DNA of 64,000 bases from Mycobacterium europaeum (lineage in GTDB: Bacteria > Actinomycetota > Actinomycetes > Mycobacteriales > Mycobacteriaceae). The translations under genes and the position numbers were made by a program. Shown here piece after piece: positions 1-9,781 of the stretch. Below the pieces are notes generated by a model that worked only from the letters and a program-made list of their open reading frames with translations, was not told the DNA's origin and searched no databases. Location of the stretch: contig NZ_LQOU01000002.1 of the NCBI RefSeq assembly GCF_002102155.1, forward strand, positions 186,001 through 250,000. Direction: 5' to 3'. The stretch's first letter is position 1. Each line of letters starts with the position of its first letter.

Positions 1-1854
1 GAGAAGCACACCGACAGCGGTGTCGCGTTGAGCTCCCGTGTCGCACACGGCATCGGGGAGGTGTCCGAGGCGGCGCTGGGCGTGGTGCGCGGCGCGGCCA
101 ACACGGTGGTCGCGGCCAACAAGTCGATGCGCACCCTGGCCGTCGAAACGGCCCGCACGCTGCCGCGCCTGGTCCGGCTGGGGCAGATCAACGACCACAC
201 CCGCATCTCGCTGGGCCGCATCATCGACGAGCAGGCGCACGACGCCCCGCAGGGCGAATTCCTGCTGTTCGACGGTCGCGTGCACACCTACGAGGCCGTC
301 AACCGGCGCGTCAACAACGTCGTCCGGGGCCTGATCGAGGTCGGGGTGCGCCAGGGCGACCGGGTGGGCGTCCTGATGGAGACGCGGCCCAGCGCGCTGG
401 TCGCCATCGCCGCGCTGTCCCGGCTCGGCGCCGTCGCCGTCGTGATGCGACCCGACGCCGACCTGGCCGCGTCGGTCCGGCTCGGCGGAGTGACCGAGCT
501 GCTGACCGACCCCACCAACCTGGAGTCGGTGCTGTCGTCGGACCGCCAGGGGTTGCAACAGGTGCTGGTGCTGGGCGGCGGTGAGGCTCGGGATCTGCAC
601 CTGCCCGACGACAGCGACGTCATCGACATGGAACAGATCGACCCGGACGCCGTCGAACTGCCGGGGTGGTACCGGCCTAATCCCGGACTCGCCCGGGACC
701 TGGCATTCATCGCGTTCAGCGCGGCCGGCGGCGAACTGGTGGCCAAGCAGATCACCAACTACCGCTGGGCGGTGTCGGCGTTCGGGACCGCCTCGACGGC
801 CGCACTGGACCGCCGGGACACCGTCTACTGCCTGACCCCGCTGCACCACGAGTCGGCGCTGCTGGTGAGCCTGGGCGGCGCGGTCGTCGGCGGCACCCGC
901 ATCGCGCTCTCCCGCGGCCTGGACTGCGACCGGTTCGTCCAAGAGGTGCGGCAGTACGGGGTCACGGTGGTGTCCTACACCTGGGCCATGCTCCGCGAGA
1001 TCGTCGACGATCCCGCGTTCGTGCTGCACGGCAACCACCCGGTGCGGTTGTTCATCGGTTCGGGCATGCCGACCGGGTTGTGGGAGCGGGTCGTCGACGC
1101 CTTCGCGCCCGCCCACGTCGTCGAGTTCTTCGCCACCACCGACGGACAAGCGGTGCTGGCCAACGTCTCCGGCGCCAAGGTCGGCAGCAAGGGCCGCCCG
1201 CTGCCGGGCGCCGGGCGCATCGAGCTGGGCGCCTACGACGTCGACCACGACCTGATCCTGGAGAACGACCGCGGCTTCGTCCAGGTCGCCGAGCCGAAAC
1301 AGGTCGGGGTGCTGCTCGCCGCGTCCAACGGTCCCATCGACCCGACCGCGTCGGTCAAGCGGGGCGTCTTCGCCGCCGGCGACACCTGGATCTCGACCGA
1401 GTACCTGTTCTACCGCGACGACGACGGCGACTACTGGCTGGCGGGCCGGCGGGGCTCGGTGGTGCACACCGCGCGCGGCCCCGTCTTCGACGAACCGGTC
1501 ACCAACGTGCTCGGCTGCGTCAACGGCGTCGATCTCGCGGTGACCTACAACGTGCCGATGGGTGACCGCCAGGTCGCGGTCTCGGCGGTGACGCTGCTGC
1601 CGGGGGCCAGCATCACCGCGGCCGACCTCACCGACGCCCTGGCGAAGATCCCCATCGGCGTCGGCCCCGACATCGTCCACGTGTGTCCGGCGATGACATT
1701 GAGCGCGACCTACCGTCCGACCGTCAGCGCGCTGCGCGCGGCGGGCATTCCGAAGCCGGGCCGCCAGGTCTGGTACTTCGACGCCGAGGGCAGCTTCTTC
1801 CGGAAGCTGACCCCCGGCGTGCGATCCGAACTGATTGGGCGCGAACATGATTGA
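1..1854 (+). CDS. Acyl-CoA synthetase-like AMP-binding protein, 5' end outside window (Rv1683-like)
   Basis: The frame is open to base 1 without a stop, so the true start lies upstream; an internal TTG at 28 is not the start. About 617 codons are present. The M. tuberculosis counterpart Rv1683 is about 1000 residues, with an N-terminal hydrolase-like half and a C-terminal AMP-binding half, and the visible part corresponds to the AMP-binding half. The late segment GDTW-STEY-DDDGDYW-AGRRG matches the conserved adenylate-forming region. The usual phosphate-binding loop (SGTTGxPK) is degenerate here (FSAAGGELVAKQ), so classic acyl-CoA ligase activity is uncertain. The family has been linked to acyl-CoA or triacylglycerol metabolism. 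It overlaps the next gene by 8 bases. Confidence 0.85.
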   Translation, partial: EKHTDSGVALSSRVAHGIGEVSEAALGVVRGAANTVVAANKSMRTLAVETARTLPRLVRLGQINDHTRISLGRIIDEQAHDAPQGEFLLFDGRVHTYEAVNRRVNNVVRGLIEVGVRQGDRVGVLMETRPSALVAIAALSRLGAVAVVMRPDADLAASVRLGGVTELLTDPTNLESVLSSDRQGLQQVLVLGGGEARDLHLPDDSDVIDMEQIDPDAVELPGWYRPNPGLARDLAFIAFSAAGGELVAKQITNYRWAVSAFGTASTAALDRRDTVYCLTPLHHESALLVSLGGAVVGGTRIALSRGLDCDRFVQEVRQYGVTVVSYTWAMLREIVDDPAFVLHGNHPVRLFIGSGMPTGLWERVVDAFAPAHVVEFFATTDGQAVLANVSGAKVGSKGRPLPGAGRIELGAYDVDHDLILENDRGFVQVAEPKQVGVLLAASNGPIDPTASVKRGVFAAGDTWISTEYLFYRDDDGDYWLAGRRGSVVHTARGPVFDEPVTNVLGCVNGVDLAVTYNVPMGDRQVAVSAVTLLPGASITAADLTDALAKIPIGVGPDIVHVCPAMTLSATYRPTVSALRAAGIPKPGRQVWYFDAEGSFFRKLTPGVRSELIGREHD

Positions 1855-2062
1855 CGATTCACTGCTCGCCATCCTGGTGTGCCCGGCCGACCGGGGCCCG
1901 TTGCTGCTCATCGACGACGAGCTGCTGTACAACCCGCGGCTGCGGCGCGCCTACCGGATCGAGGACGGCATCCCGGTGCTGCTCGTCGACGAGGCCCGCG
2001 ACGTCGACGACGACGAGCACGCCCGGCTCATGGCACGAGCCCGTCCGGCAGATCCCCGGTGA
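1847..2062 (+). CDS. Trm112/UPF0434-like small protein (Rv1684-like)
   Basis: 71-residue protein. ATG 1847 is preferred to an upstream alternative because it sits in an 8-base coupled overlap with the acyl-CoA synthetase stop. The pattern LLAILVCPADRGPL followed by LRRAYRIEDGIPVLLVDEA is that of the short Trm112/UPF0434 family (Cys-Pro near the N-terminus, then an R-Y-I-DGIPVL strand). Trm112 proteins act as small activating partners of methyltransferases; the role of this short bacterial form is not established. The 3' end overlaps the convergent TetR gene by 35 bases. Confidence 0.75.
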   Translation: MIDDSLLAILVCPADRGPLLLIDDELLYNPRLRRAYRIEDGIPVLLVDEARDVDDDEHARLMARARPADPR

Positions 2063-2651
2063 GGTAGCGCTGCAGGTTCGGCGCGATGGTCTCCGCGACC
2101 TGCTGGGCCGGCAGCGACGCGAACGGCTCCAGCTGCAGGATGTAGCGGGCCATCACGACGCCGACCAACTGCGACGCGACGAACTGGACGCGGATGACCC
2201 CGCTTCCGGGCGGATGGTCAACGCGCGGGCCGACTTCCACCGCGATCACATCCTCGATGAACGTGCGGAACAGGTTGATCTCCGAGCCGGCCAGGATGGA
2301 CCGCAGCGTGGCGATGAACCCCGTGCCCAGGTCGGAATCCCACAGCGGCAACAACATCGACGGCAGCCGGTAGCCGACTTCCTCGATCGGCACGTCGCGC
2401 AGCGGGCCGATGATGTCCATGGGGTCGATCGGGATGTGGACGGCCGCGGCGAACAGCTTCTCCTTGGTGCCGAAGTAGTGATGCACCAGCGCCGAATCGA
2501 CGCCGGCCGCCGCCGCGACCGCGCGGATCGAGGTGTTGCGAATGCCATTGCGCGCAAAGAGTTCTCTAGCGCTTGTCAGGATTCGGTTGCGGGTGTCGGA
2601 GCTGCCGGCGGGCCGCCCGGGTCGCCGGCGCCCCGCGCGTGCGATCGCCAC
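2028..2651 (-). CDS. TetR-family regulator (Rv1685c-like)
   Basis: 207 residues with a GTG start. A basic N-terminus precedes a TetR helix-turn-helix (TSIRAVAAAAGVDSALVHHYF, about residues 40-62) and is followed by a variable ligand domain. It lies directly downstream of the ABC permease and ATPase on the same strand, as in Rv1685c-Rv1687c, so it probably controls this exporter. A symmetric site at 4220-4233 over the ATPase start is a possible operator. The first codons lie inside one copy of a 16-bp direct repeat (2640-2655). Confidence 0.85.
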   Translation of the reverse strand: MAIARAGRRRPGRPAGSSDTRNRILTSARELFARNGIRNTSIRAVAAAAGVDSALVHHYFGTKEKLFAAAVHIPIDPMDIIGPLRDVPIEEVGYRLPSMLLPLWDSDLGTGFIATLRSILAGSEINLFRTFIEDVIAVEVGPRVDHPPGSGVIRVQFVASQLVGVVMARYILQLEPFASLPAQQVAETIAPNLQRYLTGDLPDGLVP

Positions 2652-2711
2652 TAGGACCCTCCGTGGCGACCCGCCACGCCCGGCTCCGCCGCGCTTGCGA
2701 TCGCCACTAGG
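2640..2711. repeat. 16-bp direct repeat pair, period 56
   Basis: TGCGATCGCCACTAGG occurs at 2640-2655 and again, identically, at 2696-2711. One copy covers the TetR start codon and the other covers the permease stop codon, so the 56-bp intergenic spacer is framed by the repeat. It contains the palindrome GCGATCGC. It looks like a small tandem duplication; no function is evident. Confidence 0.7.
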
Positions 2712-3528
2712 GCGTCCGTCGCCGCAGCGTCGCCGCCGCCAGGCACAGCGCCGCGAGCGCGAAGCCCAACACGGCGACGACGTCGCGCACCGCGATGTAG
2801 GTCAGCCCCGGGTGCGTGCCCACCTGTTGCAGGGCTTCCAGTGCGTAGCTGGCCGGCATCGCGTTGCTGACCCACTGCAGCCAGTGCGGCATCAGCGTCC
2901 GCGGAACGATGATTCCGGCCAGCAGCAGCTGCGGCACGATCACCAGCGGGATGAACTGGACGGCCTGAAACTCGGTGCGGGCGAACGCACTACACAGCAG
3001 GCCCAGCCCAACGCCCAGCACGGCGTTGACGATCGCGATGACGAACACCCACACCGGGCTGCCGGCGGTGTCGAAGCCGAGCAACCAGAACGACACGATG
3101 CAGGCCAAGACGGCTTGCGCCGCAGCGGCAATCGAGAATGCGGTGCCATAGGCGATCAGCAGGTCGAGCCGGCGCAGGGGAGTGGTCAGAATGCGCTCCA
3201 GCGTCCCGGAGCCCCGCTCGCGCTGCATGGTGATGGCGGTGATGATGAACATCACGAAAAACGGAAAGAGTCCCAGCAGGATGAGGCAGGCGTTGTTGAA
3301 CGGGGACGGCGTCCCCGGGCGATGCGGGGCGTTTTGGAACATGAAATACATCAGCGTGATGACCAGGATCGGCACGATCAGGACGAGCGCGACGCTGCGG
3401 TGATCGGCGGCCAGCTGACGCAGAATTCTGGTCGTGGTGGCCGCGTAGTTCTGCGGGCTCAGCCGGCTGCGGGCATGGTGGTGGTGCGTCGGATGATCGA
3501 CAGGAACGCTTCCTCTAGTGACGTGCAT
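2707..3528 (-). CDS. ABC-2 type exporter permease (Rv1686c-like)
   Basis: 273 residues from ATG 3528, chosen because AAGGAG lies 5-6 bases before it; a longer frame upstream lacks such a signal. A His-rich, Arg-rich cytosolic start is followed by about six hydrophobic segments and the conserved ERGSGTLERILTTPLRR loop of ABC-2 permeases between the second and third spans. It pairs with the ATPase upstream, whose end it overlaps by 70 bases, forming a drug/daunorubicin-type efflux ABC transporter. Likely co-transcribed with the TetR gene that follows. The substrate is unknown. Confidence 0.88.
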   Translation of the reverse strand: MHVTRGSVPVDHPTHHHHARSRLSPQNYAATTTRILRQLAADHRSVALVLIVPILVITLMYFMFQNAPHRPGTPSPFNNACLILLGLFPFFVMFIITAITMQRERGSGTLERILTTPLRRLDLLIAYGTAFSIAAAAQAVLACIVSFWLLGFDTAGSPVWVFVIAIVNAVLGVGLGLLCSAFARTEFQAVQFIPLVIVPQLLLAGIIVPRTLMPHWLQWVSNAMPASYALEALQQVGTHPGLTYIAVRDVVAVLGFALAALCLAAATLRRRTP

Positions 3529-4226
3529 TCCGTCTCCTTCCGTAACTGATCTGGCGTGGTGTGCGCCAGCAGGCGGCCTTCGCGCATCAGGAGCAGATCG
3601 CCGCAGCGGTCGGCCTCGTCCATCACGTGGCTGGACACCAGCAGCGTGATGCCGCGCCGCGCCAGCGCCACGAACTGTTCCCACAGCTCCACGCGCAGCA
3701 CGGGGTCCAGGCCGATGGTCGGCTCGTCGAGCACCAGCAGGTCGGGGCGTCCGACCAGTGCGCAGGCCAGCGACACCCGGGCGCGTTGCCCGCCGGACAG
3801 GTTGGCGCAGCGGGTGGTGCGGTAATCGGTCAGGTCGACCGATGCGATGACCTCATCGGCGGCCGAACCGTCGGCCCCACAGAGTTGGCCGAAATAGCGG
3901 ACGTTGTCGATCACCCGCAGGTCGTTGTAGATCGTCGGATCCTGTGGCATGTAGCCGACCCGCCGCCGCAGCTGACGTGACCCGCCCGGGTGGCCGAGCA
4001 CCGTCACCGAGCCCCCGGCGACGATCTGGGTGCCGACGATGCAGCGCATCAGCGTGGTCTTTCCGGATCCGGAGGGACCCAGCAGCCCGGTGATGGTGCC
4101 CCGGGCAATCCGAACGGAAAGATCTTGCACCGCAGGCAGTTTGCCGCGCACCACGCGCAGATGCTCGATGGTGACCGCGGGCGCGGCGCCGTCCCGCAGT
4201 AATTCATCACTCGATGAACTCATCAT
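3459..4226 (-). CDS. ABC exporter ATP-binding protein (Rv1687c-like)
   Basis: 255 residues from the ATG at 4226 (a second ATG follows at 4223); a TTG 36 bases upstream is possible but less likely. Walker A GPSGSGKTT, signature LSGGQRARVSLA and Walker B LLVLDEPTIGLDP are all intact, followed by the switch His in LLVSSHVMDEAD. The family (daunorubicin-type ATPases) powers ABC-2 exporters such as the adjacent permease. The start codon lies within the palindrome TCATCATATGATGA, so binding there would block both transcription and translation. Confidence 0.88.
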   Translation of the reverse strand: MMSSSSDELLRDGAAPAVTIEHLRVVRGKLPAVQDLSVRIARGTITGLLGPSGSGKTTLMRCIVGTQIVAGGSVTVLGHPGGSRQLRRRVGYMPQDPTIYNDLRVIDNVRYFGQLCGADGSAADEVIASVDLTDYRTTRCANLSGGQRARVSLACALVGRPDLLVLDEPTIGLDPVLRVELWEQFVALARRGITLLVSSHVMDEADRCGDLLLMREGRLLAHTTPDQLRKETECTSLEEAFLSIIRRTTTMPAAG

Positions 4227-4233
4227 ATGATGA
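4220..4233. promoter_or_regulatory. Perfect 14-bp palindrome over the ABC ATPase start
   Basis: TCATCATATGATGA is a perfect inverted repeat at 4220-4233, nested in a wider inverted pair ATTCATCA (4202-4209) / TGATGAAT (4228-4235). It covers the first codons of the ATPase gene. Its size and symmetry suit a TetR dimer, and a TetR gene ends the same operon. Binding is inferred, not shown. Confidence 0.5.
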
Positions 4234-4284
4234 ATAATCGCTCCCCCATGGGGGGTTGTCAAGGGCCCTCGACTCGCTAGCTGC

Positions 4285-5556
<1,272 letters not shown>

Positions 5557-5593
5557 GACGTGTGCTCCTTCGCAGGTCCAGGACACCGGGATA

Positions 5594-5605
5594 CTGCCAT
5601 GGCAG
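5594..5605. promoter_or_regulatory. 12-bp palindrome between divergent amt and mpg
   Basis: CTGCCATGGCAG is a perfect palindrome in the 70-bp spacer between amt and mpg, about 38 bp upstream of the amt start. It could be an operator for a nitrogen regulator, but it does not obviously match a GlnR box; function unproven. Confidence 0.3.
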
Positions 5606-5626
5606 CGCCGCCGGTAGGTTCGGTGG

Positions 5627-6238
5627 GTGGCCGCACGCCAGCTGCTCGTCGACCCCGTCGCTGCTGCCCAACGGCTACTCGGCGCCACCCTCACCGGGCG
5701 GGGCGTCAGCGCCGTCGTCGTCGAAGTCGAGGCCTACGGCGGCGTTCCCGACGGTCCCTGGCCGGACGCCGCGGCGCACTCCTATCGCGGCATCAGCGGG
5801 CGCAACGCGGTGATGTTCGGGCCGCCCGGGCGGCTCTACACCTACCGCAGCCATGGAATCCACGTCTGCGCCAACGTTTCCTGCGGGCCGGACGGTACCG
5901 CGGCGGCGGTGTTGCTGCGCGCCGCCGCCCTCGACGAGGGTACCGAGACGGCGCGCGCCCGGCGCGGCGAGCTGGTGCGCGGGGCCGCGCTGGCGCGGGG
6001 CCCGGGCAACCTGTGTTCGGCCCTGGGAATCACCATGGACGACAACGGCATCGACCTTTTCGACCCTGCCAGCCCGGTGACCCTCGAACTCAACGAGCCG
6101 CTGACCGCCGCGTCCGGCCCGCGCGTCGGGGTCAGCCAGGCCGCCGACCGGCCGTGGCGATTCTGGCTCGCGGGCCGGCCGGAAGTCTCGGCGTACCGGC
6201 GCAGCCCGCGCGCACCGGCCCCCGGGGCCAGCGACTAG
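5627..6238 (+). CDS. mpg: 3-methyladenine DNA glycosylase, AAG/MPG type (Rv1688-like)
   Basis: 203 residues with a GTG start. It removes alkylated purines in base-excision repair. Family signs in order: LLGATL, the catalytic-region [10 protein letters not shown] with the conserved Glu, [34 protein letters not shown], and RGPGNL. Length is normal for a bacterial Mpg. It is followed after 3 bases by the convergent stop of a symporter gene, so 3' transcripts would collide. Confidence 0.92.
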   Translation: MAARQLLVDPVAAAQRLLGATLTGRGVSAVVVEVEAYGGVPDGPWPDAAAHSYRGISGRNAVMFGPPGRLYTYRSHGIHVCANVSCGPDGTAAAVLLRAAALDEGTETARARRGELVRGAALARGPGNLCSALGITMDDNGIDLFDPASPVTLELNEPLTAASGPRVGVSQAADRPWRFWLAGRPEVSAYRRSPRAPAPGASD

Positions 6239-6241
6239 CAG

Positions 6242-7132
6242 CTAAGCCGCGGCGGGTGCGTCGGCGCGGGCGACGGCGCGAAAGGCCGGGTCCACCCGCC
6301 GCGCGAGGAACACGAACGTCACCGCCAGCAGGGGTGCGACGGCGCTGTACACCGCGGGCGGCATGGCCATTTCGGCGCTGTTCAGCAGCTGCGGGCTCAA
6401 CGCGACGCCCATCGCCACGACGGCGTTGTGCATCCCGACCTCCAGGCTGACCGCGACGGCCTGCCGGGGAGCCAGCCGCATGAAGCGCGGCGCCAGGTAG
6501 CCGACCGTCAGGCTCACGGCGCAGAAGGCCACGACGGCCCCGCTGAGCACGCCGAAGTGTTGCCACAACGTCCTTCGCCCCCCGGCGACCGCGCCGAGCA
6601 CCGCGACGACCAGCAACACCAACGCGACGATGCGGACCGGCTTCTGCAGTCGCTGGGCGAGCCCCGGGAAGCGGTGGCGGAAGGCGACCCCGATCGCGAT
6701 CGGGATGAGCACCAGGCCGAACACCGTGAAGAACTTGTCCACCTGAAGCGGAAGGAACCGGCCTTGTCCGAGGAACCAGGTCATCGACACCGCCAGGATC
6801 GCCGGCAGCGCGACGATCGACAGCACGGCGTTGATCGCGGTCAGCGTCAGGTTGAGCGCCAGGTCGCCGTTGAACAGGTGGCTGAGGATGCTCGACATCG
6901 TCCCGCCGGGGGTGGCGGCCATCAGCATCAGCCCGACCGCCAGGTGCGGTTCGAGGTCGAAGGCCTCGGCGATCGCCAGGCACAGGGCCGGGAGCAGCAG
7001 CGACTGGCAGATCAGTGCCACCGTCAGCGGTTTGCGCATGGTGGCGGCCCGCTTGAAGTCGGCGACCGTGAGCGTCAGCCCGAGGGCGAGCATCACCACC
7101 ACGACGACCAGCGGCCAGTAACGGTTGTCCAT
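6242..7132 (-). CDS. Bile acid:sodium symporter (BASS/SBF) family protein
   Basis: 296 residues with about nine hydrophobic segments and almost no soluble domains. The motifs [23 protein letters not shown] and [15 protein letters not shown] match the two crossover helices that form the sodium and substrate sites of the SBF family. Members import sodium with organic anions (bile acids, pantothenate, keto acids); this one's substrate cannot be told from the sequence. It runs opposite to both neighbours, mpg and tyrS, and has a starting ATG at 7132. Confidence 0.85.
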   Translation of the reverse strand: MDNRYWPLVVVVVMLALGLTLTVADFKRAATMRKPLTVALICQSLLLPALCLAIAEAFDLEPHLAVGLMLMAATPGGTMSSILSHLFNGDLALNLTLTAINAVLSIVALPAILAVSMTWFLGQGRFLPLQVDKFFTVFGLVLIPIAIGVAFRHRFPGLAQRLQKPVRIVALVLLVVAVLGAVAGGRRTLWQHFGVLSGAVVAFCAVSLTVGYLAPRFMRLAPRQAVAVSLEVGMHNAVVAMGVALSPQLLNSAEMAMPPAVYSAVAPLLAVTFVFLARRVDPAFRAVARADAPAAA

Positions 7133-7249
7133 AACGCTCCACGTCGTCGGTGCGCTCAGCGGGGAAGGCGGTGCGCCGCTCGGTTAGCTTGCCTTATCTC
7201 GCAGCGCAGGGGCGAATCGCGGCCGCGCGAGCGACTAAAGTCGGCGGCG

Positions 7250-8521
7250 ATGTCTTCCGGGATCCTTGACGAGCTGGGCTGGCGCGGGCTGATCGCGCAG
7301 TCCACCGACCTCGACGCGCTGGCGGCCGAGGCGCAGCGCGGGCCGATGACCGTGTACGCCGGTTTCGACCCCACGGCGGCCAGCCTGCACGCGGGGCACC
7401 TGGTGCCGCTGCTGGCGCTGCGCCGGTTTCAGCGCGCCGGCCACCGCCCGATCGTGCTCGCCGGCGGCGCGACCGGCATGATCGGTGACCCGCGCGACGT
7501 CGGCGAGCGCACCCTGAACGAGGCGGACACCGTCGCCGAATGGACCGAGCGCATCCGCGGGCAGCTGGAGCGCTTTGTCGACTTCGACACGTCCCCGACC
7601 GGCGCGGTCGTCGTCAACAACCTGGACTGGACTGCCCCGCTGTCGGCCATCGAGTTCCTGCGCGACCTCGGCAAGCACTTCTCGGTCAACGTCATGCTGG
7701 ACCGCGACACGATCCGGCGGCGGCTGGACGGCGAGGGCATCTCCTACACGGAGTTCAGCTACATGCTGTTGCAGGCCAACGACTACGTCGAACTGCACCG
7801 CCGGTACGGCTGCGCGCTGCAGATCGGCGGCTCCGACCAGTGGGGCAACATCATCGCCGGGGTCCGGCTGGTCCGCCAGAAGCTGGGTGCGACGGTGCAC
7901 GCGCTCACCGTGCCGCTGGTGACCGCGGCCGACGGCACCAAGTTCGGCAAGTCCACCGGCGGCGGCAGCCTCTGGCTCGATCCGGCGATGACCACCCCGT
8001 ACGCCTGGTACCAGTACTTCTTCAACACCGCCGACGCCGACGTGGTCCGCTACCTGCGGTGGTTCACCTTCCTGTCGGCCGACGAGCTGGCCGAGCTGGA
8101 CCAGGCGACGGCCGAGCGCCCGCAGCAGCGGGCCGCCCAGCGCCGGCTGGCCCGCGAGCTGACCGTCCTGGTGCACGGGGAGGCCGCCACCGAGGCCGTC
8201 GAGCACGCCAGCCGCGCGCTGTTCGGGCAGGGCGAACTGGACCGCCTGGACGAGGCGACGCTGGCGGCGGCGCTGCGCGAGGCGTCGGTCGCCGAGCTCA
8301 AACCCGGCGGCCCGGACGGGATCGTCGACCTGCTGGTGTCCAGCGGCCTGTCCGAGAGCCGCAAGGCCGCCCGCCGCACCCTCAACGAGGGCGGTGTGTC
8401 GGTCAACAACGTCCGCATCGACAGCGAGGAGTGGACTCCGCAGCCCTCGGATTTCCTGCACGGCCGGTGGCTGGTGCTGCGCCGCGGCAAGCGCACCGTC
8501 GCCGGGATCGAAAAGGTCTAG
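7250..8521 (+). CDS. tyrS: Tyrosyl-tRNA synthetase (Rv1689-like)
   Basis: 423 residues from ATG 7250; the open frame continues far upstream but only from here does it match TyrS. Class I signature HAGH (HIGH-like) lies near residue 47 after [11 protein letters not shown]. The tyrosine-specific region GGSDQWGNI and the KFGKS loop (KMSKS equivalent) follow. The C-terminus is an S4-like RNA-binding domain ([23 protein letters not shown]). It charges tRNA-Tyr and is essential. It leads the lprJ-to-recN gene string, all on the same strand. Confidence 0.96.
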   Translation: MSSGILDELGWRGLIAQSTDLDALAAEAQRGPMTVYAGFDPTAASLHAGHLVPLLALRRFQRAGHRPIVLAGGATGMIGDPRDVGERTLNEADTVAEWTERIRGQLERFVDFDTSPTGAVVVNNLDWTAPLSAIEFLRDLGKHFSVNVMLDRDTIRRRLDGEGISYTEFSYMLLQANDYVELHRRYGCALQIGGSDQWGNIIAGVRLVRQKLGATVHALTVPLVTAADGTKFGKSTGGGSLWLDPAMTTPYAWYQYFFNTADADVVRYLRWFTFLSADELAELDQATAERPQQRAAQRRLARELTVLVHGEAATEAVEHASRALFGQGELDRLDEATLAAALREASVAELKPGGPDGIVDLLVSSGLSESRKAARRTLNEGGVSVNNVRIDSEEWTPQPSDFLHGRWLVLRRGKRTVAGIEKV

Positions 8522-8604
8522 AACGCACCCGCAAAACGCGGTGGTGCGCAAATCTTTACCGCACCGTGTTGCGGCTGTGACCCGCATTGGCCAGGGTGGT
8601 CACG

Positions 8605-8970
8605 GTGATATCCCTCAGGCGTGTGGAATGGATCCTGCTGCGTGTGCTGGGGGTGGGGGCGTGCGTGGCCGGGCTGGCCGCGCCCCTGGCGGCGCCCGTG
8701 CGCGCCGACATGCGGGAGAACGCGTTCCTGATGGCGCTGAGCAACGCCGGTATCACTTATCCGCACCCGGAGAGCGCCCTGGCGCTGGGTCAGTCGGTGT
8801 GCCCGATGCTGGTCACCCCGGGCCAGTCCTTCGACTCGGTCGCCGACGAAATGGCCCACCGCAGCGGCCTGGGCTACGAGTCGGCCGGGCTGTTCACCAT
8901 CGTCGCCGTGGCCAACTACTGCCCGGCGGTGATAGCGCCGTTGCTGCAGAACCGGCTCACGGCGTACTAG
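8605..8970 (+). CDS. lprJ: DUF732-type exported protein, lprJ-like lipoprotein
   Basis: 121 residues from GTG 8605 (AGGG eight bases upstream; TTG 8587 and GTG 8596 are alternatives). A short basic start, a hydrophobic segment and V-G-A-C form a possible lipobox, followed by ...APVRAD, which could instead be a Sec signal-peptidase site. The rest is a DUF732 module with two conserved Cys (VCPML, NYCPAV) likely forming a disulfide. By position it equals Rv1690 (LprJ). Its function is unknown; surface or periplasmic location is inferred. Confidence 0.78.
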   Translation: MISLRRVEWILLRVLGVGACVAGLAAPLAAPVRADMRENAFLMALSNAGITYPHPESALALGQSVCPMLVTPGQSFDSVADEMAHRSGLGYESAGLFTIVAVANYCPAVIAPLLQNRLTAY

Positions 8971-8997
8971 CGGACGGGCCCCCGTATCCTCGGCTGC

Positions 8998-9780
8998 GTG
9001 GTCGACGACAGGCAGCGGCAGCGGGGCGAACGGCGCCCCCGCCCATCCGGCCCTTGGTCGGGTCCCGGCCGTGCGCGCCCGGCCCAGCCGCAGCAGCCCG
9101 AAGGCCGCCGCACGCCGGAGCCGGGCCCGCCGATACCGCCCGGCGTGGACGCCCGCCAGCTGGCGCCCGAGATCCGGGGCGAACTGAGCACCCTGGACCG
9201 CGCCACGGCCGACGCGGTGGCGCGCCACCTGGTTGCCGCCGGTGAGCTCCTCGACGAGGACCCGGAGGCGGCGCTGAGCCACGCCCGCGCCGCCCGCGCC
9301 CGGTCCAGCAGGATCGCCGCCATCCGCGAAGCCGTCGGAATCGCCGCCTACTACTGCGGCGACTGGGCGCAGGCGCTGGCCGAATTGCGCGCCGCCCGCA
9401 GGATGGGCAGCAAGTCCAACCTGCTGGCGCTGATCGCGGATTGCGAACGCGGGCTTGGCCGCCCGGAGCGCGCGATCGAGCTCGCGCGCGGGCCCGAGGC
9501 GGCCCGGCTGGAAGGCGACGACGCCGACGAGTTGCGCATCGTCGCCGCGGGCGCCCGCGCGGACCTCGGCCAGCTCGAGCAGGCGCTGACCGTCCTGTCC
9601 ACGCCGCAACTGGACCCGGCCCGCACGGGCTCGACAGCGGCGCGGTTGTTCTACGCCTACGCCGACACGCTGCTGGCGCTGGACCGCAATGACGAAGCGC
9701 TGCAATGGTTCCTACGCTCGGCGGCCGCCGATGTCGAAGGCGTCACCGACGCCGAAGACCGGGTCAGCGAGCTGGGCTGA
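8998..9780 (+). CDS. TPR-like conserved mycobacterial protein (Rv1691-like)
   Basis: 260 residues from GTG 8998. The first 50 residues are Pro/Arg/Gln-rich and disordered. After PPGVDARQLAPEIRGELSTLDRATADAVARHLVAAG come repeated helix pairs of tetratricopeptide character (AAYYCGDWAQALAELRAARR, DTLLALDRNDEALQWFLRSA). No enzyme motif is seen, so it is probably a scaffold or adaptor. It lies 1 base before the glycerol-phosphate phosphatase gene, suggesting co-expression; the job is unknown. Confidence 0.85.
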   Translation: MVDDRQRQRGERRPRPSGPWSGPGRARPAQPQQPEGRRTPEPGPPIPPGVDARQLAPEIRGELSTLDRATADAVARHLVAAGELLDEDPEAALSHARAARARSSRIAAIREAVGIAAYYCGDWAQALAELRAARRMGSKSNLLALIADCERGLGRPERAIELARGPEAARLEGDDADELRIVAAGARADLGQLEQALTVLSTPQLDPARTGSTAARLFYAYADTLLALDRNDEALQWFLRSAAADVEGVTDAEDRVSELG

Positions 9781-9781
9781 G

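Noticed and set aside
7235..8587. 450-codon minus-strand frame over tyrS
   Set aside because: Shadow of tyrS, rich in Arg/Gln/His, with no family features; tyrS on the + strand has all class I motifs.
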